Counted from the stretch's first letter, positions 52,810-62,436 are shown. The stretch: DNA of 64,000 nucleotides from Larkinella sp. C7 (GCF_006149005.1 NZ_VBSL01000014.1:62001-126000), one strand, 5' to 3'. Notes: generated by a model from the sequence alone, not told the origin. Made by a program: numbers and translations.

Positions 52810-53484
52810 ATGCAGAAACAGGAATTTAAAACCCGAATCTACACCGAACTAGCGTCCCTGGCGAAAGCGATGGCCCATCCTTTTCGTCTTCAAATCATTG
52901 ATTTGTTAGCCCAGGGGAGCCGGACAGTCGAGGAGATTTCCGACCAACTGGCGATTAGTATCGCCAACACCTCCCAGCACCTGCAAGTACTCAAAGGGGC
53001 GAATCTGGTTAGCCTACACAAAGAAGGGCACTACGCCCATTATCGACTGGCCAACCAGCAGGTGTACACCGCCTGGCAGTCTCTGCGAGATTTGGGCATC
53101 GACCGGATGGCCCAGATCGAGCGTACGCTGCGGGAGTTTCGGGAAGAAAGAAATTCGTTTCACTCCGTTTCGATTGATGAACTGCTGCAAAAGATTGACC
53201 AGGACAATGTACTGATCCTGGACGTTCGGCCTGAAAAGGAATATAAAGCGGGTCATATTCCTCAAGCTTTGTCCGTACCGATCGACCAATTAGCCCAACG
53301 CATTGTCGATCTGCCGTTTGGGAAAGAAGTAGTCGTTTATTGCCGGGGTCCCTTTTGTGTATTTGCCGATGAAGCGGTTGAAGTACTACAGCAACACCGG
53401 ATTATGGCTTCTCGCCTGGAAGAAGGTTTCCCGGATTGGGCGGCCCTCGGATTCCCCTTTCAAAAAACAATGCAGACTACCTAA
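52810..53484 (+). CDS. ArsR-family regulator fused to a rhodanese domain
   Basis: The 224-residue protein has an ArsR winged helix (about 1-95; AHPFRLQIIDLLAQGSRTVE, NTSQHLQVLKGANLV) and a rhodanese domain (about 120-224). The only two cysteines in the protein are Cys178 and Cys183 in CRGPFC, the rhodanese active loop; the ArsR part has none, so it is not a classical metal-binding ArsR or a BigR/SqrR-type sensor with cysteines in the DNA-binding domain. It probably senses persulfide or sulfane sulfur through the rhodanese loop. The MFS, rhodanese-MBL and probably the divergent MBL genes are its targets. Confidence 0.87.
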   Translation: MQKQEFKTRIYTELASLAKAMAHPFRLQIIDLLAQGSRTVEEISDQLAISIANTSQHLQVLKGANLVSLHKEGHYAHYRLANQQVYTAWQSLRDLGIDRMAQIERTLREFREERNSFHSVSIDELLQKIDQDNVLILDVRPEKEYKAGHIPQALSVPIDQLAQRIVDLPFGKEVVVYCRGPFCVFADEAVEVLQQHRIMASRLEEGFPDWAALGFPFQKTMQTT

Positions 53485-53486
53485 CT

Positions 53487-54596
53487 ATGAAAGACGATAG
53501 CATCACCGCAAACGAACTTCAGCATTTTCTGGATAATAACCGTCCGGTTTATATCCTGGATGTTCGGCCTAAAGAGCAACGGGAAGAATGGCATATTGCT
53601 GAAAGTGACCACGTAGATGCTTATAGTGCCTTAAATAATGGGGATGCTTCGGTATTTGATTCAATGGACCTGCCAGACGATAGGCCCATTGTTACGGTTT
53701 GTGCAGCCGGTCGAACGAGTCAGCTAGCCGCAGACGCACTCCGCCAGAAAGACCATGAGGTCTATTCGTTGGAAGGTGGCATGAAAGCCTGGAGTACGGC
53801 CTGGAATACCGCGCTCATTCCTACGAATAACGACCACGTAACGATTCTACAAATTCGGCGCACCGGCAAAGGGTGCCTTTCGTATATGATTGCCTCTCAA
53901 GGAGAAGCCTTAGTCATTGATGCTTCCCTGGATGAGCGGGTCTATTTTGGTTTAGCGTACATGCATCAATGGCAGATTCGTTATGTACTGGACACGCACC
54001 TGCACGCCGATCATTTGTCCCGTTCTCGCCAGCTAGCTCAGCGAACCGGGGCCAGACTGTTGCTTCCAGCTTCGGACAAATTTCAGTTTTCTTACGAACC
54101 CATCACTGAGCAAACCCGCCTTCCGTTGGGAACGACTACCTTACGGGCCATCCCAACGCCGGGTCATACCCTGGAAAGCGTTTGCTATCTGCTCAATGAG
54201 GATACCTTGTTTACGGGCGACACGTTGTTTGTGGATAGTGTCGGTCGGCCTGATCTAAAAGCGGCTCCCGCTGAGTTGATGCAAAAAGCCTCACTACTCT
54301 ACCAATCGGTTCATCGTCTATTGGCTTTCCCGGCGGCCACGCAGATTTTGCCAGGGCACTCCTCCCAGCCTATTCCTTTCGATGGGCAGCCTATCCTAAC
54401 GACTCTTGGCCAGCTGGCTCATCGCTTGTCCTGGCTGGCCCTACCGGAGTCCGAGTTTATCGACCGGATACTCGACCATATCCCCCCCACTCCACCCAAT
54501 TACCTGACCATCAGTGAACTGAACCAACAGGGTAAATTTGCCACCATTGATCCGGTGGAAGTGGAAGCCGGGGCGAATCATTGTGCCATCCGCTAA
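53487..54596 (+). CDS. Rhodanese / metallo-beta-lactamase fusion
   Basis: The 369-residue protein has an N-terminal rhodanese domain (about 1-110) with active Cys72 in TVCAAGRTSQ, and an MBL domain (about 125-350) with DTHLHADHLS, PTPGHT, FTGDTLF and LPGHS. The order is reversed compared with the divergent gene at 51151-52605. A persulfide-oxidising or sulfur-transferring role is likely. It follows the ArsR gene by 2 bp and the MFS gene begins 11 bp later, so all three form one operon. Confidence 0.88.
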   Translation: MKDDSITANELQHFLDNNRPVYILDVRPKEQREEWHIAESDHVDAYSALNNGDASVFDSMDLPDDRPIVTVCAAGRTSQLAADALRQKDHEVYSLEGGMKAWSTAWNTALIPTNNDHVTILQIRRTGKGCLSYMIASQGEALVIDASLDERVYFGLAYMHQWQIRYVLDTHLHADHLSRSRQLAQRTGARLLLPASDKFQFSYEPITEQTRLPLGTTTLRAIPTPGHTLESVCYLLNEDTLFTGDTLFVDSVGRPDLKAAPAELMQKASLLYQSVHRLLAFPAATQILPGHSSQPIPFDGQPILTTLGQLAHRLSWLALPESEFIDRILDHIPPTPPNYLTISELNQQGKFATIDPVEVEAGANHCAIR

Positions 54597-54607
54597 ACTG
54601 AATACCT

Positions 54608-55930
54608 GTGAAAAGCAATCCATCGGCTCCCTTGGCACTGGGCCTTCGCCAAAACTGGGCACAGTTTACCTTATTGGTCGTTGTTAATGTGTGTGTGGGT
54701 GGCATGGTGGGGTTGGAGCGAACCCTGGTGCCTTTGGTGGGAACACAGGAATTCGGCATCGGCTCGGATTTGGTGGTATTTTCCTTCATCATTGCCTTTG
54801 GAGTCGTCAAAGCCTGTACCAATTTGATTTCCGGCGTGTTAGCGGATCGGTACACGCGCAAGAAAGTACTCATTCTGGGCTGGCTGATGGGGATTCCAGT
54901 ACCGTTTCTATTGGCATGGGGGCCAAGCTGGAACTGGATTATTCTGGCCAATTGCTTATTAGGGGTAAGCCAGGGACTGGCCTGGTCGATGACCGTCAAC
55001 ATGAAAATTGACCTGGTAGGCCCCTCCAAACGCGGGTTTGCAATGGGCCTCAATGAAGCGGCTGGCTATGGATCGGTGGGCCTGACGGCGTTAGGGACGG
55101 GTTACCTAGCCGTTCAGTACGGGCTACGACCGCAACCCTTCTATCTGGGCTTCTTCTTCACGCTGGCCGGTCTACTCCTGTCAGTGGTAGCGATTAAAGA
55201 TACGAAAGCCTATACCCAACTGGAGTCTACGCAGGGATTAACCAAAGAGGACAATGGAGTGGACCATCAACCGACTTTAGCCTGGGTATTCAGCCAAACC
55301 AGTTGGCAAAACAAAAATCTATTCGCCGTCTCCCAGGCGGGGCTGATCAATAACCTCAATGATGGCATGTCGTGGGGGGTTTTTCCCCTGCTGTTTACAG
55401 CCGCCGGTGTTAATCTGGAAGGTGTTGGTTGGATCAAAGCTGTCTATCCGGTCGTTTGGGGCGTTGGTCAGCTCGTCACCGGCCCCCTGGCGGATCGGGT
55501 GGGCCGAAAACCACTCATCGTTTGGGGCATGCTCCTACAAGCGGTGGCGCACGGGTTGATTGGTCTGGGTGTTCTCCCCGCTCTTTGGTCGGGCCTCATT
55601 GGCTCAACACTCCTTGGTCTGGGGACTGCGATGGTTTATCCGGCTTTACTGGCGGCTGTCAGCGACGCGGCTCCCCCGCTTTGGCGGGCTTCGGCCCTGG
55701 GGGTATATCGATTCTGGCGGGATATGGGCTATGCCATTGGGGCTTTGATGGCGGGGTTGGTGGCGGCTTGGCTGGGACTGATCTGGGCGGTTCACGCGGC
55801 CGGACTGCTCACGCTCTGGTCGGGCCTGTTAGCCTGGCTGCGCTTACAGGAAACCCGGCCTACCTCCTTGGGTCGCACATCCAATAAGGCCCTGATACTT
55901 CGACGGGCCCGCAGAACAGCCGCATCCTAA
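54608..55930 (+). CDS. MFS transporter, last gene of the persulfide operon
   Basis: The protein starts with GTG at 54608 and has about twelve membrane helices, with the MFS loop motif LADRYTRKK after the second helix and ADRVGRKP near the middle. The substrate could be a sulfur oxyanion, judging from the neighbours. The last 20 residues or so (about from residue 420) lie over the antisense strand of a broken P-type ATPase fragment (55862-56160), so the natural C-terminus seems to have been lost and replaced by read-through. Confidence 0.85.
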   Translation: MKSNPSAPLALGLRQNWAQFTLLVVVNVCVGGMVGLERTLVPLVGTQEFGIGSDLVVFSFIIAFGVVKACTNLISGVLADRYTRKKVLILGWLMGIPVPFLLAWGPSWNWIILANCLLGVSQGLAWSMTVNMKIDLVGPSKRGFAMGLNEAAGYGSVGLTALGTGYLAVQYGLRPQPFYLGFFFTLAGLLLSVVAIKDTKAYTQLESTQGLTKEDNGVDHQPTLAWVFSQTSWQNKNLFAVSQAGLINNLNDGMSWGVFPLLFTAAGVNLEGVGWIKAVYPVVWGVGQLVTGPLADRVGRKPLIVWGMLLQAVAHGLIGLGVLPALWSGLIGSTLLGLGTAMVYPALLAAVSDAAPPLWRASALGVYRFWRDMGYAIGALMAGLVAAWLGLIWAVHAAGLLTLWSGLLAWLRLQETRPTSLGRTSNKALILRRARRTAAS

Positions 55931-56160
55931 ACAGTTCACCAATGGCGTAAAACAGCATCACGGCCACGGCTTCCGGGTATTCTGGATGGCAAAGGAGCCC
56001 AGGGTCGCCAGCCCCATCAGGAAAAATTCGGTAAATACCTCCCCGCGAAGGATGTGCTCCACGCCCGCTTGAGCACGGGCCAGACATCGGGTATGTCGTG
56101 GCAAACTGATCCAACGCGATACCTCCGGCGTCCCGGCGATAATTTCGAGCATTTGCAACC
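55862..56160 (-). pseudogene. Heavy-metal P-type ATPase (ZntA/CadA-like) N-terminal fragment
   Basis: Read on the minus strand the pieces give HILRGEVFTEFFLMGLATLG in one frame, EYPEAVAVMLFYAIGELF in a second, and AAVLRARRSIRALLDVRPKE in a third. Together they match the first membrane helices and the start of the actuator domain of ZntA/CadA-type ATPases. Two frameshifts and loss of the rest show that it is dead. It overlaps the C-terminal codons of the MFS gene on the other strand. Confidence 0.75.
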
Positions 56161-56211
56161 CATATAGGTAATACCAGGTTTAAGTATACTGCATTAGCCA
56201 GGGCAAGCTAG

Positions 56212-57252
56212 TTACACGATTGTGATCAGTGGTTCGCCGTCTTGTGGTTTTAACCAACCCAAACTATGGAAATGATGGCCTTGATTCGAAAGTTTCCGTT
56301 CAAAATTAATACAACTTTCCTCGGCAACGGCGACCAGCAAACCACCGCTGGTCTGGGGATCGGCCAGAATATATTTTTGCCCTTCGGTCAGGGGGCCAAC
56401 TTTATGTCCGTAGCTATTCCAGTTGCGCTGGGTTCCACCCGGAAAGCAACCCTGATCTAGATAGTAGGGCAACGAATCCATGACGGGTACCTTGTCAAAT
56501 TCGATCACGGCCGATAAGCCGCTGCCTTCGCAGAGTTCAGAAAGATGGCCAAGCAAGCCAAACCCAGTCACATCCGTCATCGCTTTGACGCAGTCGAGTT
56601 GCCCGAATACTTCGCCCAGCTTGTTTAGCGTGACCATACTTTGTAGTGCGATAGCCGCATCCTGTGGTAACAGCAGCCCTTTTTTCTGGGCCGTGGATAA
56701 AATACCCACACCCAAAGGTTTGGTTAGATATAACCGGCAAGCCGCTGTTGCCGTTGAATTTTGTTTGAGGTGCTGGATGTTAACTAAGCCGTTGACCGCC
56801 AAGCCGAAAACGGGTTCGGGGCAATCAATGCTATGCCCCCCGGCCAGGGTGATGCCCGCTTCGGCGCAAATCGCCCGGGACCCTTCCAGGACTTTTTGGG
56901 CGACTTGGGGCGGAAGCTTATCAATGGGCCAACCTAGTATGGCGATGGCCAGCACAGGTTTACCCCCCATGGCGTAGACGTCACTGATGGCATTAGCGGA
57001 TGCGATGCGGCCAAAGTCATAGGCATCATCCACGATGGGCATAAAAAAATCGGTGGTCGAGATCAGCGCCGTCCCATTCCCCAAATCCAGCACGGCAGCA
57101 TCATCCCGTTTGTCATTTCCGACCAGCAGGCGCGAATCGAACCGGGGTGCCAGCGGGCTATGCAGGATTTGATCCAGAATGGCTGGGCTAATCTTACAGC
57201 CGCAACCGGCACCGTGCGAATAGTGCGTGAGTTTAATCGGTGATCCATTCAT
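56212..57252 (-). CDS. selD: Selenide, water dikinase (selenophosphate synthase)
   Basis: The 346-residue protein has the SelD N-terminus with the catalytic Cys/Lys region HGAGCGCKI (Cys where some species have selenocysteine), then [19 protein letters not shown] and [16 protein letters not shown], and the AIRS/ATP-binding domain. It makes selenophosphate from selenide and ATP. It overlaps the SelU gene by about 20 bp, forming a two-gene unit. The shorter start at 57252 (MNGSPIKL) is preferred over a TTG at 57279. Confidence 0.92.
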   Translation of the reverse strand: MNGSPIKLTHYSHGAGCGCKISPAILDQILHSPLAPRFDSRLLVGNDKRDDAAVLDLGNGTALISTTDFFMPIVDDAYDFGRIASANAISDVYAMGGKPVLAIAILGWPIDKLPPQVAQKVLEGSRAICAEAGITLAGGHSIDCPEPVFGLAVNGLVNIQHLKQNSTATAACRLYLTKPLGVGILSTAQKKGLLLPQDAAIALQSMVTLNKLGEVFGQLDCVKAMTDVTGFGLLGHLSELCEGSGLSAVIEFDKVPVMDSLPYYLDQGCFPGGTQRNWNSYGHKVGPLTEGQKYILADPQTSGGLLVAVAEESCINFERKLSNQGHHFHSLGWLKPQDGEPLITIV

Positions 57253-58303
57253 TCGATGATGAGCCTGCTTTCGGTTCAAAAATAGTGGCGGTAAACGTTA
57301 AAAGTTGGCGGGCATGGCTGGCCACACTCGGGCTGGTAATGTCCACCGAAAATAGCCTGTTGGTCGTGCGCTGGCTTAACGCCGTACGGTAGGTTTTGTC
57401 ATAGTAAACCAGGACCAGCCGGATAAAATCTTCCATTCGGTTTTCCCGAATGGCCGCAATGGCGCGTGTGGTTTGCTGCGGCCCGAGCCGCTTATGGATT
57501 CTCTCGGTAGAGGCTATTAGGAAATCCTTATCCAGTCCACCATATTCCTCAACCAGAGCGGTAATGCGTTGCGCTAAATCAACCTTTAGTTCAATTAAAA
57601 TGGCGTCCCGCATCTGATACCAGAACGGGTTCGGGATGGAAAGTTTGCCGATGTTCAGGCTTTCGTCCTCCACCCAGATGGTCCGCTGGGGATCTAGATT
57701 TTTTAATCCATCCGCCAGATTGTTTTCAAACTGTTCCTGAGTTGGCTGCACCAGTTTATTCATCGTTCCGAAAGAAGAGCCCTGGTGCTGGGCCAGGTTT
57801 TCCAGATCGATCACCTGTTCTCCCATGGTCTGGAGTTGGTGCAGAATTTTCGTTTTTCCCGAACCGGTCATACCGCCGATGATCCAAAGCGGATAGGGCG
57901 CTGCAAACTGACCACGTACCCAGCTTCGGTATTGTTTATAGCCTCCTTCAATCAGGTAAACGTCAAATCCATAGAGATCCAGTGCCCAGGCCATAGCACC
58001 ACTCCGCATACCACCCCGCCAGCAATGAACCCCGATCTTTTTATTGGGTGCAATCACCAGTGCCTGCCGGATAAATCCCGACCACTTTGAACCGGTCAGA
58101 TCGAAGCCCAGTAAAATAGCTTCTTCACGCCCAATTTGCTTATAAGTCGTGCCGACCTGTACCCGTTGCTGGTTGCTAAATAAGGGCAGGTTGAATGCGC
58201 CCGGGATATGGCCCTGGGCGAATTCAGCCGGGGTTCTGACATCAGCCAGCGCCATTCCATTTTTTAATCCCAGGAAATCGCTGATAGGTATGTTTTTGAT
58301 CAT
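57233..58303 (-). CDS. selU: tRNA 2-selenouridine synthase (SelU/MnmH)
   Basis: The 356-residue protein has an N-terminal rhodanese domain with the active Cys94 in HCWRGGMRS and a P-loop domain (GGMTGSGKT near residue 145). It uses selenophosphate to convert 2-thiouridine to 2-selenouridine in the wobble position of tRNAs for Lys, Glu and Gln. SelD just downstream supplies the substrate. The ATG at 58303 is preferred over a TTG at 58318. The pair needs no SelA or SelB. Confidence 0.92.
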   Translation of the reverse strand: MIKNIPISDFLGLKNGMALADVRTPAEFAQGHIPGAFNLPLFSNQQRVQVGTTYKQIGREEAILLGFDLTGSKWSGFIRQALVIAPNKKIGVHCWRGGMRSGAMAWALDLYGFDVYLIEGGYKQYRSWVRGQFAAPYPLWIIGGMTGSGKTKILHQLQTMGEQVIDLENLAQHQGSSFGTMNKLVQPTQEQFENNLADGLKNLDPQRTIWVEDESLNIGKLSIPNPFWYQMRDAILIELKVDLAQRITALVEEYGGLDKDFLIASTERIHKRLGPQQTTRAIAAIRENRMEDFIRLVLVYYDKTYRTALSQRTTNRLFSVDITSPSVASHARQLLTFTATIFEPKAGSSSNEWITD

Positions 58304-58852
58304 TCGTATGGCTTGCAAACGTACGATCCGTCAAAGAGAAGATCGGCAAGACGGACCAAAAAACTCTGACTTAGTAGCCGCATTCAAAAATAAGGTCATT
58401 ATATGCGCTGGTTTGACAACCTGAAGGTAGTGGGAAATAATCCAGTTAAGGTAACTCGCCAACAAAATTAACCAAATGGAGTAGTTCTGACCTTCAGGGT
58501 CGCGGCTGGTTTGCCCGGGCTAGCGTGGGTGGTTCTCTTTTAAGGAAGAGCCGGAAAATTTTTGAAAAATCGAGGAATGCTGCCACTGGTAGTGGTCGCT
58601 ACTGAACCGTTGCTCGTCGAGAGCGAGATGTGCGATTTTTGGATAGTCACGGACGATTTGAAACGGGTTCAAGTTTTTCTTTTTCAGGCACCAGGCCATT
58701 TAAAAAGAAATAAAAAGAGCCAAATGCACCGAAAAGTCGATCAAGCCTAGTCGCAACCGTTCATAAACTTGCTATAAAATTCATGAACTAGTGGACCCCA
58801 TTATAAAACTTCCCAAAAAACCGGTATCTTACTGACTCTTAGGCCCTATCCA
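58304..58852. other. Gene-free stretch
   Basis: One 62-residue open frame (58562-58750) was considered but has no signal, family or good composition. The stretch contains the promoter region of the SelU-SelD pair on one side and of the next gene on the other. Confidence 0.5.
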
Positions 58853-59221
58853 GTGACTGCACTACACTCGATCCGTCGACCGTTAGCGAGCCTGCTCTTC
58901 GCGTTTTATGCGTTGATCCTGTTTAATAACGTCTTTTTCCAGCACGCCCATCGGCTGGCGGACGGACGAATTATTGTGCACGCTCACCCCTATTGGCCAA
59001 CGAAAGGGAACTGTCCTTACCTGCCAAACAATCACACCCGAAACGAGCTGACCTTACTGCAATCGTTCAGCCACGTCAGCTACCTTCCGTACGATTTTCT
59101 TCAGTTTGTGATCACTCCGTGGGTGACCGACACGACTATCCTTCGGCTTTTTCAGTATGCAGCCAGCCGTTGGGCACCTGTTTTCTTCACTTTTTCACCG
59201 CGAGGTCCTCCGATTCTCTAA
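58853..59221 (+). CDS. Small hypothetical protein with N-terminal membrane segment
   Basis: The 122-residue protein (GTG start) has one hydrophobic segment (LASLLFAFYALILFNNVFF) followed by a conserved-looking stretch FQHAHRLADGRIIVHAHPY, which is His-rich and could bind a metal. The remainder has no recognised family. Similar small proteins occur in other Bacteroidota beside metal or respiratory genes. The stop codon comes soon after SPRGPPIL, so the C-terminus may be altered. Confidence 0.62.
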   Translation: MTALHSIRRPLASLLFAFYALILFNNVFFQHAHRLADGRIIVHAHPYWPTKGNCPYLPNNHTRNELTLLQSFSHVSYLPYDFLQFVITPWVTDTTILRLFQYAASRWAPVFFTFSPRGPPIL

Positions 59222-59416
59222 TTCAGTTTTTCGATCTACTGCTGGACCTTATCTGCATCCTTTTCTGGTGTGGCAAAAAGCCACGTCCTGAGTTGAGGTG
59301 GTCCAGACCATTTTGCTGTACCCGGGCAAAAGTCACTCCCGCTTTGTCCGCACTTACCACTATAGCCTGGTTATCCAGTACTCGTATCAAGGGAGAATAC
59401 CTTATATCGACTCTTT

Positions 59417-60652
59417 ATGAAAACCCTATCCGTTTTGCTCATCTTGAGCAGCCTGTTCTGGTTGGTCAGTGCCTGTGATGCCCTGCTGCCCGGAACACCG
59501 GCCGACGACCAATTACTTGACGGTCCGATCGGCGATTTGACTCCCGAACAAAATGCGCAGTTTCTGCGGGGCGATGTCGCCTTCAATAACGAAGTTTTTA
59601 CGGCGGCCACTGGCCTGGGACCTACTTTCGTGGCCACCTCCTGCGGGAGTTGCCATGCCGGTGATGGGAAAGGTCACCCGTTTACCACCCTGACCCGTTT
59701 CGGTCAGATTGATGAAACGGGAAATACATTTATGCAGATGGGGGGGCCACAGCTCCAGAACCGGGCCATTGGCGGACATACGCCGGAAATGATTCCTGCC
59801 GGAGCCACCTCTTCTAAATTTACGCCACCAGCCAATACCGGCCTGGGATTATTGGGAGCCTTATCGGACGATCAGATACTGGCCAATGCCGATCCTAATG
59901 ACCAGGATGGCGACGGTATTTCTGGGGTCCCCAACTGGATCGATGCACCAGTTTATTTTCGGCCCCAAGGGTTTCATAAGCCGCAGACAACGGTTAGCCA
60001 GTCAACGCGTTACATCGGACGTTTTGGAAAAAAAGCAGCCGCTGTGGATCTACTGCACCAGACCGTCAACGCCTATAAACAGGATATGGGTATTACCAGC
60101 GATTTCGACCCCGTCGATCCGATCAATTACGCGGTATCCGGACAAGCGGGCGACGGTGTTCCCGATCCGGAAGTACCGGGTTCGCGGATCAACGATGTAG
60201 TTTTTTACCTGCGGACGCTGCGCGTACCGGTTCAACGCAATGCCGGTGATGCCAACGTGATAGCAGGTAAGCAATTGTTCGTGCAGATTGGTTGCGCCAA
60301 ATGCCATACGCCGGAGTGGACGACGCCCCAATCGGACGTGGCCGTCTTGTCCAAAAAAACGTTTGCCCCCTACACGGATTTACTGCTGCACGACATGGGT
60401 AAGGGGCTAGACGATGGGTATACCGAAGGCACGGCCAAAACCGCCGAGTGGCGAACTCCTCCGCTTTGGGGACTCGGTTTATCGAAAAACTCACAGGGTG
60501 GGCAGGAATATCTGTTGCACGACGGCCGGGCCCGGTCGGTAGACGATGCCATCCGTCTACACGGTGGTGAAGCCGCCAAAACCATTGAACGCTACGGCCA
60601 ACTCGGTGCCGATGATCGTTCAAAACTCCTCCAATTTCTTAATTCACTATAA
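59417..60652 (+). CDS. Di-haem oxidoreductase-like lipoprotein (DUF1111/DHOR type)
   Basis: The 411-residue protein begins MKTLSVLLILSSLFWLVSAC (lipobox Cys) and has two c-type haem sites, SCGSCHAGDG and GCAKCHTPEW, with DUF1111 features (FLRGDVAFNNEVF, ALSDDQILANADPNDQDGDG, LHDGRARSVDDAIRLHGGEA). It is probably a periplasmic electron-transfer or peroxidase-like enzyme. The Rieske gene starts 22 bp later and a porin follows, so these form one operon. Confidence 0.87.
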   Translation: MKTLSVLLILSSLFWLVSACDALLPGTPADDQLLDGPIGDLTPEQNAQFLRGDVAFNNEVFTAATGLGPTFVATSCGSCHAGDGKGHPFTTLTRFGQIDETGNTFMQMGGPQLQNRAIGGHTPEMIPAGATSSKFTPPANTGLGLLGALSDDQILANADPNDQDGDGISGVPNWIDAPVYFRPQGFHKPQTTVSQSTRYIGRFGKKAAAVDLLHQTVNAYKQDMGITSDFDPVDPINYAVSGQAGDGVPDPEVPGSRINDVVFYLRTLRVPVQRNAGDANVIAGKQLFVQIGCAKCHTPEWTTPQSDVAVLSKKTFAPYTDLLLHDMGKGLDDGYTEGTAKTAEWRTPPLWGLGLSKNSQGGQEYLLHDGRARSVDDAIRLHGGEAAKTIERYGQLGADDRSKLLQFLNSL

Positions 60653-60674
60653 GCACTCCTAATTGAACCTTCCT

Positions 60675-61139
60675 ATGCAATCAACTCGTACCATCGACCG
60701 CCTGACTTTTCTGAAATCCTGTGGTGCCACCTGCGCCGGTCTCATCGGCCTTTCGCTGTTCACGGCGGGTTGTAAAAGCGTGTATTACGCCCAACTCCCG
60801 GTTTTAAACGGCAAAATTATCCAGATCAACCGCAAGGAATTTGAAGCCGTTTCCAAAAAAGGCGAAGTCAGCATCCGTCCGTTTATTTTGGTGGAACTCA
60901 AAGGCCAGTCGCACCCGATCTACCTGTATCGCCGAAGTGCCGAGGAATACACGGCAGTTTTGATGAAGTGTACCCACCAGGGAAATGAACTCAACGCGCA
61001 CGATGGTCACCTGACCTGCCCGGCGCACGGCAGTGAATATGACAGCAACGGTAAGGTCACCGAAGGTCCCGCCGAGAAAAATCTGACCGCTTACCGCGTC
61101 ACCACCGACCCCCAAACTATTTTTATCTACATCGGCTAA
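60675..61139 (+). CDS. Rieske [2Fe-2S] protein
   Basis: The 154-residue protein has a leader with one membrane segment or lipobox (LIGLSLFTAGCKS) and the cluster-binding motifs CTHQGNEL and CPAHGSEYD. The ATG at 60675 is preferred; an in-frame TTG at 60663 would add four residues. It lies between DHOR and porin genes, so electrons may pass between the haem protein and this cluster at the periplasmic face. Confidence 0.88.
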   Translation: MQSTRTIDRLTFLKSCGATCAGLIGLSLFTAGCKSVYYAQLPVLNGKIIQINRKEFEAVSKKGEVSIRPFILVELKGQSHPIYLYRRSAEEYTAVLMKCTHQGNELNAHDGHLTCPAHGSEYDSNGKVTEGPAEKNLTAYRVTTDPQTIFIYIG

Positions 61140-61141
61140 CC

Positions 61142-62404
61142 ATGAAAACCATTTTACGGCTTATAGTCGGGCTACTGGCGTGGAGCGTGTCGTGGGCTCA
61201 GACTGATACGACAAAAACGAACCCAGGGGCACTTGATCAGTTGTTTGGCCGGGATACGACACTGCAAACCGCTAATGATGTTCAGCTCAAACTGAATATG
61301 GACGCCACGTATGACCGACCGTTTCTGTCGGTGGGCAAATCGCCCGTGTCGGTCGGTGGCTATCTAGAGGCCAATACACAATACATGCAGACGGACGGCG
61401 TCACCGAAGGGCTTTCGTTTCAGATGCGCCGGATGACGATATTCCTGGCTTCGACGATTAACCGGCGGATCAAATTTTTGACGGAACTGGAATTCGAAGA
61501 CGGAACCAAAGAGATCAACATCGAATTTGCGGCTTTGGACATCGAACTAAATCCGATGCTGAACCTGCGTGGGGGCATCATCATGAACCCCATCGGATCG
61601 TTCAACCAAAACCACGATGGCCCCAAGTGGGAGTTCATCGACCGGCCACTTTCCTCGACAACCATTATTCCTTCCACCTGGAGTAACGTCGGATTCGGAA
61701 TCTATGGGAAAGTGTACCGACGCAACTGGGTTTGGGCTTACGAAGGCTACGTGACCAATGGGTTTGATGACCGGATCATTGTCAACGGTGAAAACCGTAC
61801 CTGGCTCCCCGCCACCAAAGCCAACGAGGACCGCTTTGAAGAAAGTTTCAACGGGGTACCCATGGTTACGCTGAAAACCGCTCTGAAACGCCGTCGGGTT
61901 GGTGAGATCGGCATTTCGTGGATGGGCGGGGTGTTTAACAAATTTCAGGACGATGGTCTGGTACTGGACAAACGCCGTCACGTCGATGTATTGGCAATCG
62001 ATTTCAACAGCGTTTTGCCCACCAAAACGGTTATCAATGGCGAATGGTGCTGGGCTAGCGTTGACGTGCCGACCACGTTTTCCCAGCAATTTGGGCGGAT
62101 GCAACAGGGCGGCTGGCTGGATGTGGTTCATCCGATCGTCAGACGCCGGGTTTTTGGCTGGAACACTGCCGTGCTGAGCCTCGCGCTGCGGGTCGAACGG
62201 GTAGATTACAATGTCGGGAAGTTCACGGAAACCAACGACCCCATTTTCGATGAACTCTGGTCGGTGGTACCGGGAATCAGCTTCCGGCCTTCACCCACAA
62301 CGGTCATCCGGGCTAATTATCGCTACCTCTGGCACACGGATTTATTAGGCAACCCACCCGCCCGAACCGCTGGGTTTCAATTCGGCTTTTCGACGTATTT
62401 CTAA
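61142..62404 (+). CDS. Outer-membrane porin (OprO/OprP-like)
   Basis: The 420-residue protein has a signal peptide (ending SVSWAQ) and a sixteen-strand-like porin pattern with alternating aromatic residues (YGKVYRRNWVWAYEGYVTNG) and a terminal Phe (FQFGFSTYF). Similar proteins are annotated as phosphate-selective porins O and P, but anion selectivity cannot be read from sequence. It starts 2 bp after the Rieske stop codon and is the last gene of the operon. Confidence 0.85.
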   Translation: MKTILRLIVGLLAWSVSWAQTDTTKTNPGALDQLFGRDTTLQTANDVQLKLNMDATYDRPFLSVGKSPVSVGGYLEANTQYMQTDGVTEGLSFQMRRMTIFLASTINRRIKFLTELEFEDGTKEINIEFAALDIELNPMLNLRGGIIMNPIGSFNQNHDGPKWEFIDRPLSSTTIIPSTWSNVGFGIYGKVYRRNWVWAYEGYVTNGFDDRIIVNGENRTWLPATKANEDRFEESFNGVPMVTLKTALKRRRVGEIGISWMGGVFNKFQDDGLVLDKRRHVDVLAIDFNSVLPTKTVINGEWCWASVDVPTTFSQQFGRMQQGGWLDVVHPIVRRRVFGWNTAVLSLALRVERVDYNVGKFTETNDPIFDELWSVVPGISFRPSPTTVIRANYRYLWHTDLLGNPPARTAGFQFGFSTYF

Positions 62405-62413
62405 AATCAGCAC

Positions 62414-62436
62414 GCCCGAAGGATACTCCTTCGGGC
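62414..62436 (+). terminator. Rho-independent terminator after porin operon
   Basis: A 10-bp perfect stem (GCCCGAAGGA, loop TAC, TCCTTCGGGC) followed by TTATTT lies 9 bp after the porin stop codon. Confidence 0.82.

Noticed and set aside
58562-58750. 62-residue plus-strand frame
   Set aside because: No recognisable domain or signal peptide and unusual composition; treated as chance frame.
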